From: Mycobacterium sp. OTB74
Lineage (GTDB): Bacteria > Actinomycetota > Actinomycetes > Mycobacteriales > Mycobacteriaceae
NCBI RefSeq assembly: GCF_029892685.1
Contig: NZ_JARXVD010000018.1
Coordinates: 1-64,000, forward strand
Length of the DNA stretch: 64,000 nt
Direction: 5' to 3'
Of this stretch, positions 17,954 through 26,336 are shown piece after piece. How positions within the stretch are numbered: position 1 is the stretch's first letter; each line of letters opens with the position of its first letter. The translations under genes and the position numbers were made by a program. Under the pieces are notes generated by a model. The model saw only the letters and a list, made by a program, of their open reading frames with translations, ran no database searches and was not told where the DNA came from.

Positions 17954-18538
17954 GTGCCGGGGCAGTCAGACACCGATCCGCGCGCTTCGCGCGCCGGAGT
18001 GGCGAACATCGCCAACCTCCTGACCGGCCTTCGTATTGTGCTGGTGCCGGTGTTCCTGGCGGCGCTGTTTGCCGGCGATGGCCATGAATTCCGATGGCGG
18101 ATAACCGCTTTCGTGGTATTCGCGGTTGCCGTCATCACCGACCGGTTCGACGGCGAGATCGCCCGCAGCTATGACATGGTCACCGAATTCGGGAAGCTGG
18201 CCGATCCGATCGCGGACAAAGCGCTCATCGGGTCCGCGCTGATCGGGCTGTCCATGCTGGGGGATCTGCCCTGGTGGGTGACCGTGCTGATCCTGATTCG
18301 TGAGATTGCCGTCACATTGTTGCGGCTCGCAGTGATTCGCAGCGGCGTCATCCCGGCCAGTCGTGGCGGCAAGCTCAAGACGTTGGTGCAGGCAGTGGCC
18401 ATCGGTCTGTTCATCCTGCCGCTGCATGCCATGCCCTCGCCCTGGCTCATCTGTGCCTGGGCGTTCATGTGGACCGCTGTGGTCCTCACCGTCGTCACCG
18501 GCATCGACTACGCGGTATCGGCGCTGCGGCGTCGTTGA
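17954..18538 (+). CDS. pgsA: CDP-diacylglycerol-glycerol-3-phosphate 3-phosphatidyltransferase family protein
   Basis: 194-aa membrane enzyme of the CDP-alcohol phosphatidyltransferase family, making phosphatidylglycerol phosphate or a related phospholipid. The family motif is visible as DRFDGEIARSY followed by EFGKLADPIADK, giving the D-G-AR-G-D-D metal site. About five or six hydrophobic helices. Position matches Rv2746c (pgsA3), just upstream of clgR. Exact acceptor not provable from sequence. GTG 17954 sits six bases after TATTCT. Confidence 0.9.
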   Translation: MPGQSDTDPRASRAGVANIANLLTGLRIVLVPVFLAALFAGDGHEFRWRITAFVVFAVAVITDRFDGEIARSYDMVTEFGKLADPIADKALIGSALIGLSMLGDLPWWVTVLILIREIAVTLLRLAVIRSGVIPASRGGKLKTLVQAVAIGLFILPLHAMPSPWLICAWAFMWTAVVLTVVTGIDYAVSALRRR

Positions 18539-18573
18539 GTTCACCCGGAATTAACCAGATCGGACCATTCCCG

Positions 18574-18599
18574 GGAACCAAGCGGGAACTCTGGGCGTT
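18574..18599 (+). promoter_or_regulatory. SigE/SigH-type promoter of the clgR-psp operon
   Basis: GGAAC (18574-18578), 18 bases, GTT (18597-18599). This matches the ECF consensus GGAAC-N17/18-GTT of mycobacterial SigE and SigH. clgR is a known SigE target in M. tuberculosis. An identical arrangement precedes sigB in this window. Confidence 0.72.
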
Positions 18600-18642
18600 G
18601 GTGCAACAAAGCTTGATGCAGACACGGCGAAGGGAACGCGTA

Positions 18643-18957
18643 ATGACGACATTGCTGCGCGAAGTGATCGGTGACGTGTTGCGCCGGGAGCGTACTGGTC
18701 AGGGCCGCACGCTGCGCGAGGTGTCCGACGGTGCCCGGGTCAGCCTGGGGTATTTGTCCGAAGTGGAACGCGGCCGCAAAGAGCCGTCCAGTGAGCTGCT
18801 CGGGGCCATCTGCGGTGCCCTGGACGTACCGCTGTCGCAGATCCTGACTGATGCTGCCGAGCAGATGCGTACCAACGAACTTCCGCGTGGCGCGGCCAAC
18901 ATCGATGTGAGCACCAAGGTGGTCATTCCTCAGCCGTTGGTGATGGCCGTCGCCTGA
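18643..18957 (+). CDS. clgR: Transcriptional regulator ClgR
   Basis: 104-aa XRE-type helix-turn-helix activator. The HTH is RTLREVSDGARVSLGYLSEVERGRKEPSSELLGAI, almost residue for residue what is conserved in mycobacterial ClgR. It activates clp protease genes and the psp operon on envelope stress. ATG 18643 has GAAGGGA as ribosome-binding site. The conserved C-terminal tail ends STKVVIPQPLVMAVA; Clp-mediated turnover through the hydrophobic end is known for the family. First gene of clgR-pspA-pspM. Confidence 0.95.
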   Translation: MTTLLREVIGDVLRRERTGQGRTLREVSDGARVSLGYLSEVERGRKEPSSELLGAICGALDVPLSQILTDAAEQMRTNELPRGAANIDVSTKVVIPQPLVMAVA

Positions 18958-19116
18958 CGTTCGACGAGCACCGGGATTCACGTTCTGAATACCGTGGCGG
19001 GGCTGTGGCGGACTCTGCGCAACCGATAGGTTGGCTGTAGACACGCTGGCACCGCGTGGTCAGCTGCCCGAGAACCAACCCTGTATCACCGAACGACACG
19101 AAGGCGGACCGAAATC

Positions 19117-19935
19117 ATGGCCAACCCGTTTGTCAAGGCGTGGAAGTACATCATGGCGCTGTTCAGCTCCAAGGTGGATGAGTATGCCGACCCCAAGGTG
19201 CAGATCCAGCAGGCGATCGAGGAAGCCCAACGTCAGCACCAGGCCCTGACCCAACAGGCTGCATCGGTGATCGGCAACCAGCGTCAACTCGAGATGCGGC
19301 TGAACCGCCAGCTCGCGGACATCGAGAAGCTGCAGGCCAATGTGCGTCAAGCCCTGACCCTGGCCGATCAAGCCACCGCCGCCGGTGACGCCGCCAAGGC
19401 CACCGAGTACAACAACGCCGCCGAGGCGTTCGCGGCGCAGTTGGTGACTTCCGAGCAAAGTGTCGAGGACCTCAAGTCGCTGCACGACCAGTCGCTGCAG
19501 GCCGCCGCGCAGGCCAAGAAGGCCGTCGAGCAGAACGCCATGGTGCTGCAGCAGAAGATCGCCGAGCGCACCAAGCTGCTCAGCCAGCTGGAGCAGGCCA
19601 AGATGCAGGAGCAGGTCAGCAACTCGTTGCGGTCCATGAGCGAGATCGCCGCCCCCGGCAACACCCCGAATCTCGACGAGGTGCGCGACAAGATCGAGCG
19701 CCGTTACGCCAACGCGATGGGCGCGGCCGAGCTGGCGCAGAACTCTGTGCAGGGCCGGATGATGGAGGTGCAGCAGGCCAGCGTGGAGATGGCCGGGCAT
19801 TCGCGCCTGGAGCAGATTCGCGCCTCGATGCGCGGCGACGCGCTGCCTTCCGGCGGTGCCCCGGCCGCGCCGGCTGTCAACCCAGCAGCCCCGGCGGCCA
19901 ACCCGGCGGCGCCGGAAAATCCGTTGTCCCAGTAG
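19117..19935 (+). CDS. pspA: Phage-shock protein A homologue (35-kDa antigen)
   Basis: 272-aa PspA/IM30 family protein. Amphipathic N-terminal helix MANPFVKAWKYIMALFSSKVD, then a long coiled coil (about 25-220) rich in Gln, Ala, Glu and Lys. Ends in an Ala/Pro tail. Binds the inner face of the membrane under stress and, in mycobacteria, ClgR and PspM. Gap of 159 bp after clgR; corresponds to Rv2744c. Confidence 0.94.
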   Translation: MANPFVKAWKYIMALFSSKVDEYADPKVQIQQAIEEAQRQHQALTQQAASVIGNQRQLEMRLNRQLADIEKLQANVRQALTLADQATAAGDAAKATEYNNAAEAFAAQLVTSEQSVEDLKSLHDQSLQAAAQAKKAVEQNAMVLQQKIAERTKLLSQLEQAKMQEQVSNSLRSMSEIAAPGNTPNLDEVRDKIERRYANAMGAAELAQNSVQGRMMEVQQASVEMAGHSRLEQIRASMRGDALPSGGAPAAPAVNPAAPAANPAAPENPLSQ

Positions 19936-19948
19936 GCAGTCGGTGATC

Positions 19949-20791
19949 ATGGTGACCAACTCGCAGTCGGTCGGCCCCGGGGCACCCCGGGGCTGGCAGG
20001 CGGTCCTGCAGCGCGGCATCGACACCGCGGCCGAACTGTCCGACCTGCTGGCCCAGAAGCTGGGAGCGGCCGCCGATCCACGGGCCAAGCTGCTGCGCAA
20101 GCGACGGTGGGCGTTCCGGCTGGGTCTGTTGTTCACCGCGGCAACCGCATTCTGGGTCGGCCTGACGGCCCTGCTCGCGGTGTGGAGCACCCCGTTCTGG
20201 GTGTTGATCATCACGGGTGTGATCGCCGGCGTGGTCGCGTTCCCGGCGACGTTGTTCTTCCTGCGCTACCGCTGGCTGCGGGCCGAACCCCTACCGCCCC
20301 AACGCGCGGTACTGCGGTTGCCGCCCCGCGGATCGGGTGCGCGCCAATCCATGGCCAGCCTTGTCGCGGCCGAGCGTGGTCTGTTCTCGCTGCTGAGCGT
20401 GATTCAACGGGGGCAGATGCTGCCCGCCGACGAGATAGTCGAGGTCACCGCCGCCGCCAATCGCACGGCAATGGCGCTGTCGGCCACCGCCAGCGAAGTG
20501 GTGTCCATGGAACTTGCGGCGCGGTCGGTGCCGCAGTCTCGGGCGCATCTGGTGCCGACCATCCAATCGCTATCCGCCAAACTGGATGCGGGCGTGCGGC
20601 AGTACGGTGAAATCGCCACAGCCGCAGCACAATTGGTGTCAGCGGTGAACGGCGGCCCGGTGTCGCGTTCCGGGGCCGCCGTGTCATCGACATCGGAGCA
20701 GTACTACCGCGACGAACTGGTCGCGGCCACCGACCGGCTGGCCGGCTGGGCGCAGGCCTTCGACGAGTTGGGTCGGATTCGTTCGGCTTGA
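19949..20791 (+). CDS. pspM: Envelope-stress membrane protein PspM
   Basis: 280 aa; corresponds to Rv2743c. Two adjacent membrane helices (LGLLFTAATAFWVGLTALLAV and VLIITGVIAGVVAFPATLFFL, about residues 60-110) followed by a soluble helical domain. It tethers PspA at the membrane in the mycobacterial Psp system. Start is uncertain among GTG 19943, ATG 19949 and GTG 19952; I prefer ATG. Thirteen bases after the pspA stop. The fourth M. tuberculosis gene of the operon (Rv2742c, pspN) is absent here. Confidence 0.85.
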   Translation: MVTNSQSVGPGAPRGWQAVLQRGIDTAAELSDLLAQKLGAAADPRAKLLRKRRWAFRLGLLFTAATAFWVGLTALLAVWSTPFWVLIITGVIAGVVAFPATLFFLRYRWLRAEPLPPQRAVLRLPPRGSGARQSMASLVAAERGLFSLLSVIQRGQMLPADEIVEVTAAANRTAMALSATASEVVSMELAARSVPQSRAHLVPTIQSLSAKLDAGVRQYGEIATAAAQLVSAVNGGPVSRSGAAVSSTSEQYYRDELVAATDRLAGWAQAFDELGRIRSA

Positions 20792-20835
20792 GAGGTCCGG
20801 CTCTTGAAGGGCGCGGCTTTTAGCGCCGTCCTTGC

Positions 20836-21252
20836 TCAGATGTCGTGCGTGCCCGGCGTCGACGAATCGCGAGGTCCGTATTTGGCGATGTAGGCGTCGT
20901 GGATGTGCGCGTTCTTCTGGCGTTCTTTCTGGTCCAGCAGGCCGGGGTCGATGCCATTGGTGCGCAGCATGTGCCGACGCCAGATCTTGTTCAACGCGTG
21001 GGAGAAGAACAAGAACGGAATCAGGATCGGCACCGTCTCGCTGAAATGGATGTACGTCGTACCTGGGGTGAACCAGAACGGCAGCAGCAACAGGAATGCC
21101 GGGATGAACATCCGGATGACCACCCGCATGGTGGCGCCCTTGCCCGTCAGGTCCTCGGCGACCCAATCACGCATGGTTTCGGGCAGCTGACCGCCATAGC
21201 TGTACTTGAGGTATTGCCAAGGGTTGGGCTTTGGACGATTCGGATTGGCCAC
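20836..21252 (-). CDS. DUF5313-family membrane protein
   Basis: 138 aa. Starts VANPNRPKPNPWQYLKYSYG from GTG 21252. The central part has two hydrophobic segments (VVIRMFIPAFLLLLPFWF and VPILIPFLFFSHALNKIW). The C-terminal tail has charged DQKERQKNAHIHDAYIAKYG. Family recognised as an actinobacterial DUF without known function. It takes the place downstream of pspM and converges on it. Confidence 0.78.
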   Translation of the reverse strand: MANPNRPKPNPWQYLKYSYGGQLPETMRDWVAEDLTGKGATMRVVIRMFIPAFLLLLPFWFTPGTTYIHFSETVPILIPFLFFSHALNKIWRRHMLRTNGIDPGLLDQKERQKNAHIHDAYIAKYGPRDSSTPGTHDI

Positions 21253-21274
21253 AGCTCCCGATTTTACTCGCGCG

Positions 21275-21721
21275 TTAGAGCGCAGGACGAAGTGCCGGGA
21301 TGACTACTCCGATCAGCCCACGCACGGTGGCCTTCAGCATGTCGAACATGTCGAAGTAGTCCCGCCACAGCGTGATCTTGCCGCCATGCACCTCGAACAC
21401 CCCGCACACCCAGAACTGCAGCCGCAGCGGCCCGATGACGATGGCGTCGGTCCGCTCGGTCAGCACCGCAGACCCGTCGGCGGCGACCCGGTGGAACTTC
21501 ACCTCGAACCCACCGCGGCCCTCCATGGAACGGAACAGCTTCATGGTCCGGGCGCGGCCGCGGACGGTGGGGAACCCGACGTTCTGATACACCAGATTGT
21601 CGTCGAGCAGGCTGCCGGCGGTGTCTAGGTCCACGGCCTGCAGCGCATATAGGAATGACTCGACGATCTGCGCGTTGGACGGTGCGTCCGGGCTGTTCTG
21701 CGCGGGTGTGCTCTGCGTCAT
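21275..21721 (-). CDS. ephG: Limonene-1,2-epoxide hydrolase-family protein, EphG-like
   Basis: 148 aa, SnoaL/LEH fold. The catalytic triad of the family is present: Arg90 and Asp92 in TERTDAI and Asp121 in LWRDYFD. It hydrolyses epoxides by direct water attack; the M. tuberculosis counterpart EphG (Rv2740) acts on steroid and lipid epoxides (recalled). Lies 22 bp downstream of the DUF5313 gene's start, so the two may be co-transcribed, with ephG first. Confidence 0.85.
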   Translation of the reverse strand: MTQSTPAQNSPDAPSNAQIVESFLYALQAVDLDTAGSLLDDNLVYQNVGFPTVRGRARTMKLFRSMEGRGGFEVKFHRVAADGSAVLTERTDAIVIGPLRLQFWVCGVFEVHGGKITLWRDYFDMFDMLKATVRGLIGVVIPALRPAL

Positions 21722-21780
21722 AGAGCCACCCTAACGCTCCTGCCGGACAGGTTCCGGTGTCGGTGTGGCAGGGTGACCCG

Positions 21781-22956
21781 ATGCGTGTCGCAATGGTCGC
21801 CGGTCCTGATCCCGGTCATGCCTTCCCGGCCATTGCGCTGTGCCTGCGATTCGTGGCCGCTGGTGACGAGGCGGTGCTGTTCACCGGACGGCAGTGGCTG
21901 GATACCGCGCGGGCAGCGGGCGTCGACGCACGGGAATTGCTCGGCCTCGATCCCGAAGAAGGTGACGACGACACCGACTCGGGCGCCAAGATCCATCAGC
22001 GCGCCGCTCGCATGGCGATCCTGAACGTGCCGGTGCTGCGCGAACTTTCGCCTGACCTGGTGGTTTCCGACGTGATCACGGTGTGCGGCGGCATGGCCGC
22101 CGAACTGCTGGGCCTGCCATGGGTCGAGTTGGCGCCGCATCCGCTGTATCTGCCGTCGAAGGGGTTGCCGCCGCTGGGCAGCGGGCTGGCGCCGGGCGTC
22201 GGGTTCCGGGGCCGGCTGCGTGATTCGGTGATGCGATTTCTGACTGCCCGATCAGTTCGGCAGGGAGACCTTCAGCGGTCGGCGGCGCGGGTCGAAATCG
22301 GACTGCCTGCAACAGATCCTGGGCCGCTGCGACGGTTGATCGCCACCCTTCCCGCGCTGGAGGTGCCGCGCCCGGACTGGCCCGACGAGGCCGTGGTGGT
22401 CGGGCCGTTGCATTTCGAGCCGACCGCGGCGGTGCTGGAGGTGCCGCCTGGTGAAGGGCCGGTGGTGGTGGTCGCGCCCTCGACGGCGACGACCGGCATG
22501 CAGGGACTGGATGACCTGGCCCTGCAGGCGCTGATCCCGGGGCGGACGTTGCCGTCGGGAGCTCGGGTGGTGGTCTCGCGGTTGCGCGGCGCTGACGGCG
22601 AGGTGCCGACGTGGGCCGCGGTCGGATTGGGCCGGCAGGATGAGCTGCTCAAGTGCGCCGATCTGATGATCTGTGGCAGCGGGCACGGCATTGTGTCCAA
22701 GACGTTGCTCGCCGGGGTGCCGATGGTGTTGGTGCCCGGTGGGGGAGACCAGTGGGAGATCGCCAATCGTGTTGTGCGCCAAGGCAGCGCCGAGGTGGTG
22801 CGGCCGCTGACCGAGGAATCGTTGGTTGCGGCCGTGGGCCAGGTGCTGGCTGGGCCGGCATACCGGGAGGCTGCCGGACGGGCCGGTTTGAGTGCGGCTG
22901 ACGTCGCTGACCCGGTGGCTGTGTGCCGTGCGGCGCTGGGTGTCGGGGCTGGGTAG
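21781..22956 (+). CDS. UDP-glycosyltransferase family (GT1-like) protein
   Basis: 391 aa with the GT-B layout: N-terminal MRVAMVAGPDPGHAFPAIAL and C-terminal donor region DLMICGSGHGIVSKTLLAGVPMVLVPGGGDQWEIANRV, where the G-G-D-Q motif for the nucleotide sugar is visible. Cytosolic; acceptor unknown. Position matches Rv2739c upstream of recA. ATG 21781 chosen because the segment from it is family-like. Its stop codon TAG forms the first bases of the next gene's -10. Confidence 0.85.
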   Translation: MRVAMVAGPDPGHAFPAIALCLRFVAAGDEAVLFTGRQWLDTARAAGVDARELLGLDPEEGDDDTDSGAKIHQRAARMAILNVPVLRELSPDLVVSDVITVCGGMAAELLGLPWVELAPHPLYLPSKGLPPLGSGLAPGVGFRGRLRDSVMRFLTARSVRQGDLQRSAARVEIGLPATDPGPLRRLIATLPALEVPRPDWPDEAVVVGPLHFEPTAAVLEVPPGEGPVVVVAPSTATTGMQGLDDLALQALIPGRTLPSGARVVVSRLRGADGEVPTWAAVGLGRQDELLKCADLMICGSGHGIVSKTLLAGVPMVLVPGGGDQWEIANRVVRQGSAEVVRPLTEESLVAAVGQVLAGPAYREAAGRAGLSAADVADPVAVCRAALGVGAG

Positions 22957-22959
22957 GTT
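22954..22959 (+). promoter_or_regulatory. -10 hexamer of the DUF3046 gene
   Basis: TAGGTT, six bases before GTG 22966; its TAG is the stop codon of the upstream glycosyltransferase. Suggests a separate leaderless transcript. Confidence 0.5.
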
Positions 22960-22965
22960 GGTGCG

Positions 22966-23160
22966 GTGCGACTGACCGAATTCTCCCTGCTGGTCGAGGA
23001 CCAGTTCGGTGCTGCGCGCGGTTCCTCGCTGGTGGTCGACCATGTGCTGGCGGCCCTGGGTGGACGCACCGCCGCGGAGGCGATTGAGGCCGGCGTCGAG
23101 CCCCGCGATGTGTGGCGGGCACTGTGCGCGGACTTCGACGTCCCGCGCGATCAGTGGTGA
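22966..23160 (+). CDS. DUF3046 protein, 64 aa
   Basis: Starts VRLTEFSLLVEDQFGAARGS; ends CADFDVPRDQW. Recognisable as DUF3046, the small actinobacterial protein always next to recA (Rv2738c position). Helical, no membrane segment, function unknown. GTG 22966 is six bases after a TANNNT hexamer, so probably leaderless. Confidence 0.88.
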   Translation: MRLTEFSLLVEDQFGAARGSSLVVDHVLAALGGRTAAEAIEAGVEPRDVWRALCADFDVPRDQW

Positions 23161-23186
23161 CGCGCCATCGGCGTGTCTACTTGCAT

Positions 23187-23202
23187 TCGAACACTTGTTC
23201 GT
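23187..23202. promoter_or_regulatory. LexA (SOS) box upstream of recA
   Basis: TCGAAC-ACTT-GTTCGT: one mismatch from the mycobacterial consensus TCGAAC-N4-GTTCGA. Lies 109 bp before the recA start, at the upstream LexA-controlled promoter. Confidence 0.92.
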
Positions 23203-23231
23203 TAGTCTGATCTTCAGTTCGACCGCGGAAC

Positions 23232-23254
23232 TTGTCGGTGGCCCCGTCTAGCGT
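23232..23254 (+). promoter_or_regulatory. PafBC-type (RecA-NDp) promoter of recA
   Basis: TTGTCGGTG (23232-23240), eight bases, TAGCGT (23249-23254): an exact match to TTGTCRGTG-N8-TANNNT, the LexA-independent damage promoter known for mycobacterial recA. Confidence 0.93.
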
Positions 23255-23310
23255 CACGGCCAACCGATCGGAAACCCGATCAATGAACATCAACGAGGAC
23301 GGAGATCACC

Positions 23311-24381
23311 ATGGCGCCACAGGCCCCGGATCGCGAGAAGGCACTCGAGCTCGCTCTCGCGCAGATTGACAAGAGCTTCGGCAAGGGCTCGGTGATGCGG
23401 CTCGGAGAGGAGTCGCGCCAACCGATTTCGATCATCCCGACCGGATCCATCGCGCTGGACGTGGCGCTCGGTATCGGTGGTCTGCCGCGCGGCCGCGTCG
23501 TCGAGGTCTACGGCCCGGAATCCTCGGGTAAGACCACCGTGGCCCTGCACGCAGTGGCCAACGCCCAGGCTGCCGGTGGCATCGCGGCGTTCATCGACGC
23601 CGAGCACGCGTTGGATCCCGAGTACGCCAAGAAGCTCGGGGTCGACACAGACGCCCTGCTGGTGTCCCAGCCCGACACCGGTGAGCAGGCCCTGGAGATC
23701 GCCGACATGCTGGTGCGCTCGGGTGCCATCGACATTCTGGTCATCGACTCGGTGGCTGCGTTGGTGCCGCGCGCCGAGATCGAGGGCGAGATGGGTGACA
23801 GCCATGTCGGTCTGCAGGCCCGCCTGATGAGCCAGGCGCTGCGCAAGATGACCGGAGCGCTGAACAATTCGGGCACCACCGCCATCTTCATCAACCAGCT
23901 CCGCGAAAAGATCGGTGTGATGTTCGGTTCCCCCGAAACCACCACGGGCGGTAAGGCTTTGAAGTTCTACGCCTCGGTACGTCTGGATGTTCGCCGGATC
24001 GAGACACTCAAGGACGGCACCGACGCGGTCGGTAACCGCACCCGGGTCAAGATCGTCAAGAACAAGATGGCACCGCCGTTCAAGCAGGCCGAATTCGACA
24101 TCCTCTACGGCCGCGGCATTTCGAAAGAGGGCTCGCTCATCGACATGGGCGTCGAGCACGGCTTCATCCGTAAGTCCGGGTCCTGGTTCACCTACGAGGG
24201 TGAGCAGCTGGGCCAGGGCAAGGAGAACGCCCGCAACTACCTGTTGCAGAACATCGACGTCGCCAACGAGATCGAGAAGAAGATCAAGGAAAAGCTCGGT
24301 ATCGGTGCTGTCGTGACTGATAGCGCAAGTAACGCAAGCACCGCGAGCAATGACGTCCTCCCGGCGCCGGTTGACTTCTGA
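23311..24381 (+). CDS. recA: Recombinase RecA (intein-free)
   Basis: 356 aa. Strand exchange and LexA co-protease. Walker A GPESSGKTT near residue 67-75, Walker B ILVIDSVAALVPR, and L2-loop region FINQLREKIGVMFGSPETTTGGKALKFYAS. The protein is contiguous: the M. tuberculosis intein site is uninterrupted. Two promoters upstream, one LexA-controlled and one PafBC-type. The 3' end overlaps recX by 32 bp. Confidence 0.98.
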   Translation: MAPQAPDREKALELALAQIDKSFGKGSVMRLGEESRQPISIIPTGSIALDVALGIGGLPRGRVVEVYGPESSGKTTVALHAVANAQAAGGIAAFIDAEHALDPEYAKKLGVDTDALLVSQPDTGEQALEIADMLVRSGAIDILVIDSVAALVPRAEIEGEMGDSHVGLQARLMSQALRKMTGALNNSGTTAIFINQLREKIGVMFGSPETTTGGKALKFYASVRLDVRRIETLKDGTDAVGNRTRVKIVKNKMAPPFKQAEFDILYGRGISKEGSLIDMGVEHGFIRKSGSWFTYEGEQLGQGKENARNYLLQNIDVANEIEKKIKEKLGIGAVVTDSASNASTASNDVLPAPVDF

Positions 24382-24919
24382 GGCTGGGCTGGCTCCTGAG
24401 CCGGCTACTGGGTCTGTCTCAGAGGCTCCGCAACGCGATGAGCAGGCGAAGGCCGTGTGTCTTCGCCTGCTCACCGTGCGGGCCCGCACCCGGGCCGAGT
24501 TGGCGGGCCAGCTGGAGAAGCGCGGCTACTGCGAGGACGTCAGTACCCGGGTGCTCGATCGGCTGGCCAAGGTCGGGCTGATCGACGACGAGGACTTCGC
24601 TGAACAGTGGATGCAGTCCCGACATGTCAACGCCGGCAAGGGAAAACGGGCGTTGGTCGCCGAGTTGCGCAAGAAGGGTGTTGAGGACGAGGTCATCAAC
24701 ACCGCGCTGGCCGATATCGACTCGGGCGCTGAGCGGCAGCGGGCCGAGCAACTGGTCCGTGACAAGCTGCGCCGGGAACGGCTCGGCGACGCGGCGGACG
24801 AGGTGAAGGTGACCCGACGGCTGGTCGGCATGTTGGCCCGCCGTGGCTACAACCAGTCCATGGCCTTCGATGTGGTCAGTACCGAGCTCGGACTGGAGCG
24901 TCAGCGCCGCGCGGTTTAG
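24350..24919 (+). CDS. recX: RecA regulator RecX
   Basis: 189 aa of tandem three-helix RecX repeats: LTVRARTRAELAGQLEKRGY, VLDRLAKVGLIDDEDFAEQW, VAELRKKGVEDEVI and GMLARRGYNQSMAFDVV. Binds RecA filaments and inhibits them. ATG 24350 lies inside the end of recA, so translation is coupled. Confidence 0.94.
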   Translation: MTSSRRRLTSEAGLAPEPATGSVSEAPQRDEQAKAVCLRLLTVRARTRAELAGQLEKRGYCEDVSTRVLDRLAKVGLIDDEDFAEQWMQSRHVNAGKGKRALVAELRKKGVEDEVINTALADIDSGAERQRAEQLVRDKLRRERLGDAADEVKVTRRLVGMLARRGYNQSMAFDVVSTELGLERQRRAV

Positions 24920-25446
24920 TGCCGGTGTGTGCCCTTGTCATGGCTTGACTGATTGACGTGAACTCCACTGACGGGGTGAGGGTGATCGTCGTGGTGGGTT
25001 ACGGCGTTCGTGAATCCGCTGGTGGGGTGCGTCACGGTTGTGTCGTGCGGCGGCGTTACGACGGAATGTTGTTGGAGTGCAGTGGTTTTCGTTGGTAGGG
25101 CGGCGAGCTTCATTGCCGGTGGCGTGTGCAGCGCGTTGTCGGCGAACTGCTGCACCGCGTTGAGGGCCTGCTTACTGCTGGTGGCCACAAACTGTGCGCC
25201 GGGCCCTGAGGCGAACGGCGGCGGCCAACCTCGACGTTCATCACGCCTCCGGAACGAATCGGAGCGGTGAAGCGAACCACTGACCAGGACACGATGTTCC
25301 GGCGCGCAATTCACCGTCGGGCTCGGATGGGCGTGGTGGCGTGTCTGGTGGCACCTGCGATTTGCGGCCATCAACCTTGGTTGACCATGTCAAGGCATGT
25401 TGACGGCTCGGGACGGGAGCTGTCAGAAAAGAGCGATCCCGCCGCG
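24920..25446. other. 527-bp stretch with no firmly supported gene
   Basis: Between recX and the ABC permease. The minus strand is open from about 25374 to 24916, overlapping the recX stop by 4 bp. Only its downstream half, coding for a His/Thr-rich segment (QALNAVQQFADNALHT, then several HDD and HPH groups), has high third-position GC and fewer Arg than noise frames. Its upstream half looks non-coding, and no ribosome-binding site decides a start. A real short gene from about 25190 is possible but unproven. No terminator stands out. Confidence 0.4.
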
Positions 25447-26319
25447 CTAGGCGCCCGGAGCCCCCTCCCGGACCTCCACCTGGACTTCTAACGGTTCCGG
25501 CGCCCGGCGGGACCGCCGCAGCCGTGCCTCCAGCCAGGTGGCGAATGCGGAAAGCCCGAAGTTCACGCTGATCATCAGCACCGCGATCACCACCAGCGCG
25601 GGAATGTAATTGCCGTACGCCGAGCCGATGTTCGTGCCTTCACGGACCATCTCGACGAAAGTGATCTGATAACCGATCGCGGTGTCCTTGAGCACCACCA
25701 CCATCTGAGACACCAGCACCGGCAACATCGAGGTGACGGCTTGGGGGAGCAGGATGAGCCGGAGCGTCTGGCCAGGCCTGAGCCCCAGCGCTGAAGCTGC
25801 TTCGCGCTGCCCACGGGGCAGCGCGTGTACACCAGCGCGCACGATCTCGGCGATCACCGCGCTGTTGTACAGCGTCAACCCGGTGATGACACCAGCTAGC
25901 GCAAGCTGTTTGGACGGAAAGACGCCGTAGAGCGCGAACAGAAAGTACGCGAACAACATCATGATCAGCACCGGCACGGCCCGGAGGAACTCGACGAGCA
26001 CCGAACTGATCCAGCGCACCGGCCGACTCTCGGAAAGTCGGCCCATGCCCAGCGCCATACCCAGCACCAAGGCCAGCACGATGGAAACTGCCGCCGCCGT
26101 GAGCGTGCCCACCGCACCGGGCAGCACGTAGGTCTTCCACAGGTCCGCCGTCAAGAACGGACGCCATTTCGCTGCGGCCAGTTGGTCTTTCGAGGCGAAC
26201 TGCGACAGCACCCAGGCGCCCATCGCGATGATCAGCGCGACGATGATGTATGCGAACAGTCGGTTGCGCATTGCCGCGCGGGGTCCGGGGGCGTCGTAGA
26301 GGACGGAAGATTCAGCCAT
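25447..26319 (-). CDS. Polar/acidic amino-acid ABC transporter permease (GluD-like)
   Basis: 290 aa. HAAT-type permease: hydrophobic helices plus the EAA loop VHALPRGQREAASALGLRPGQTLRLILLPQA, which contacts the ATPase. Charged Arg/Glu-rich C-tail. ATG 26319 has AGAGGA six bases upstream. The frame stays open back through the 24-bp repeats to a TTG at 26424, which could give a variable N-terminal extension (DTDERLRE units). Third gene of the transporter operon; glutamate is the likely substrate by family, not proven. Confidence 0.88.
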   Translation of the reverse strand: MAESSVLYDAPGPRAAMRNRLFAYIIVALIIAMGAWVLSQFASKDQLAAAKWRPFLTADLWKTYVLPGAVGTLTAAAVSIVLALVLGMALGMGRLSESRPVRWISSVLVEFLRAVPVLIMMLFAYFLFALYGVFPSKQLALAGVITGLTLYNSAVIAEIVRAGVHALPRGQREAASALGLRPGQTLRLILLPQAVTSMLPVLVSQMVVVLKDTAIGYQITFVEMVREGTNIGSAYGNYIPALVVIAVLMISVNFGLSAFATWLEARLRRSRRAPEPLEVQVEVREGAPGA

Positions 26320-26336
26320 CAGCGTCCTCTGTTCTT

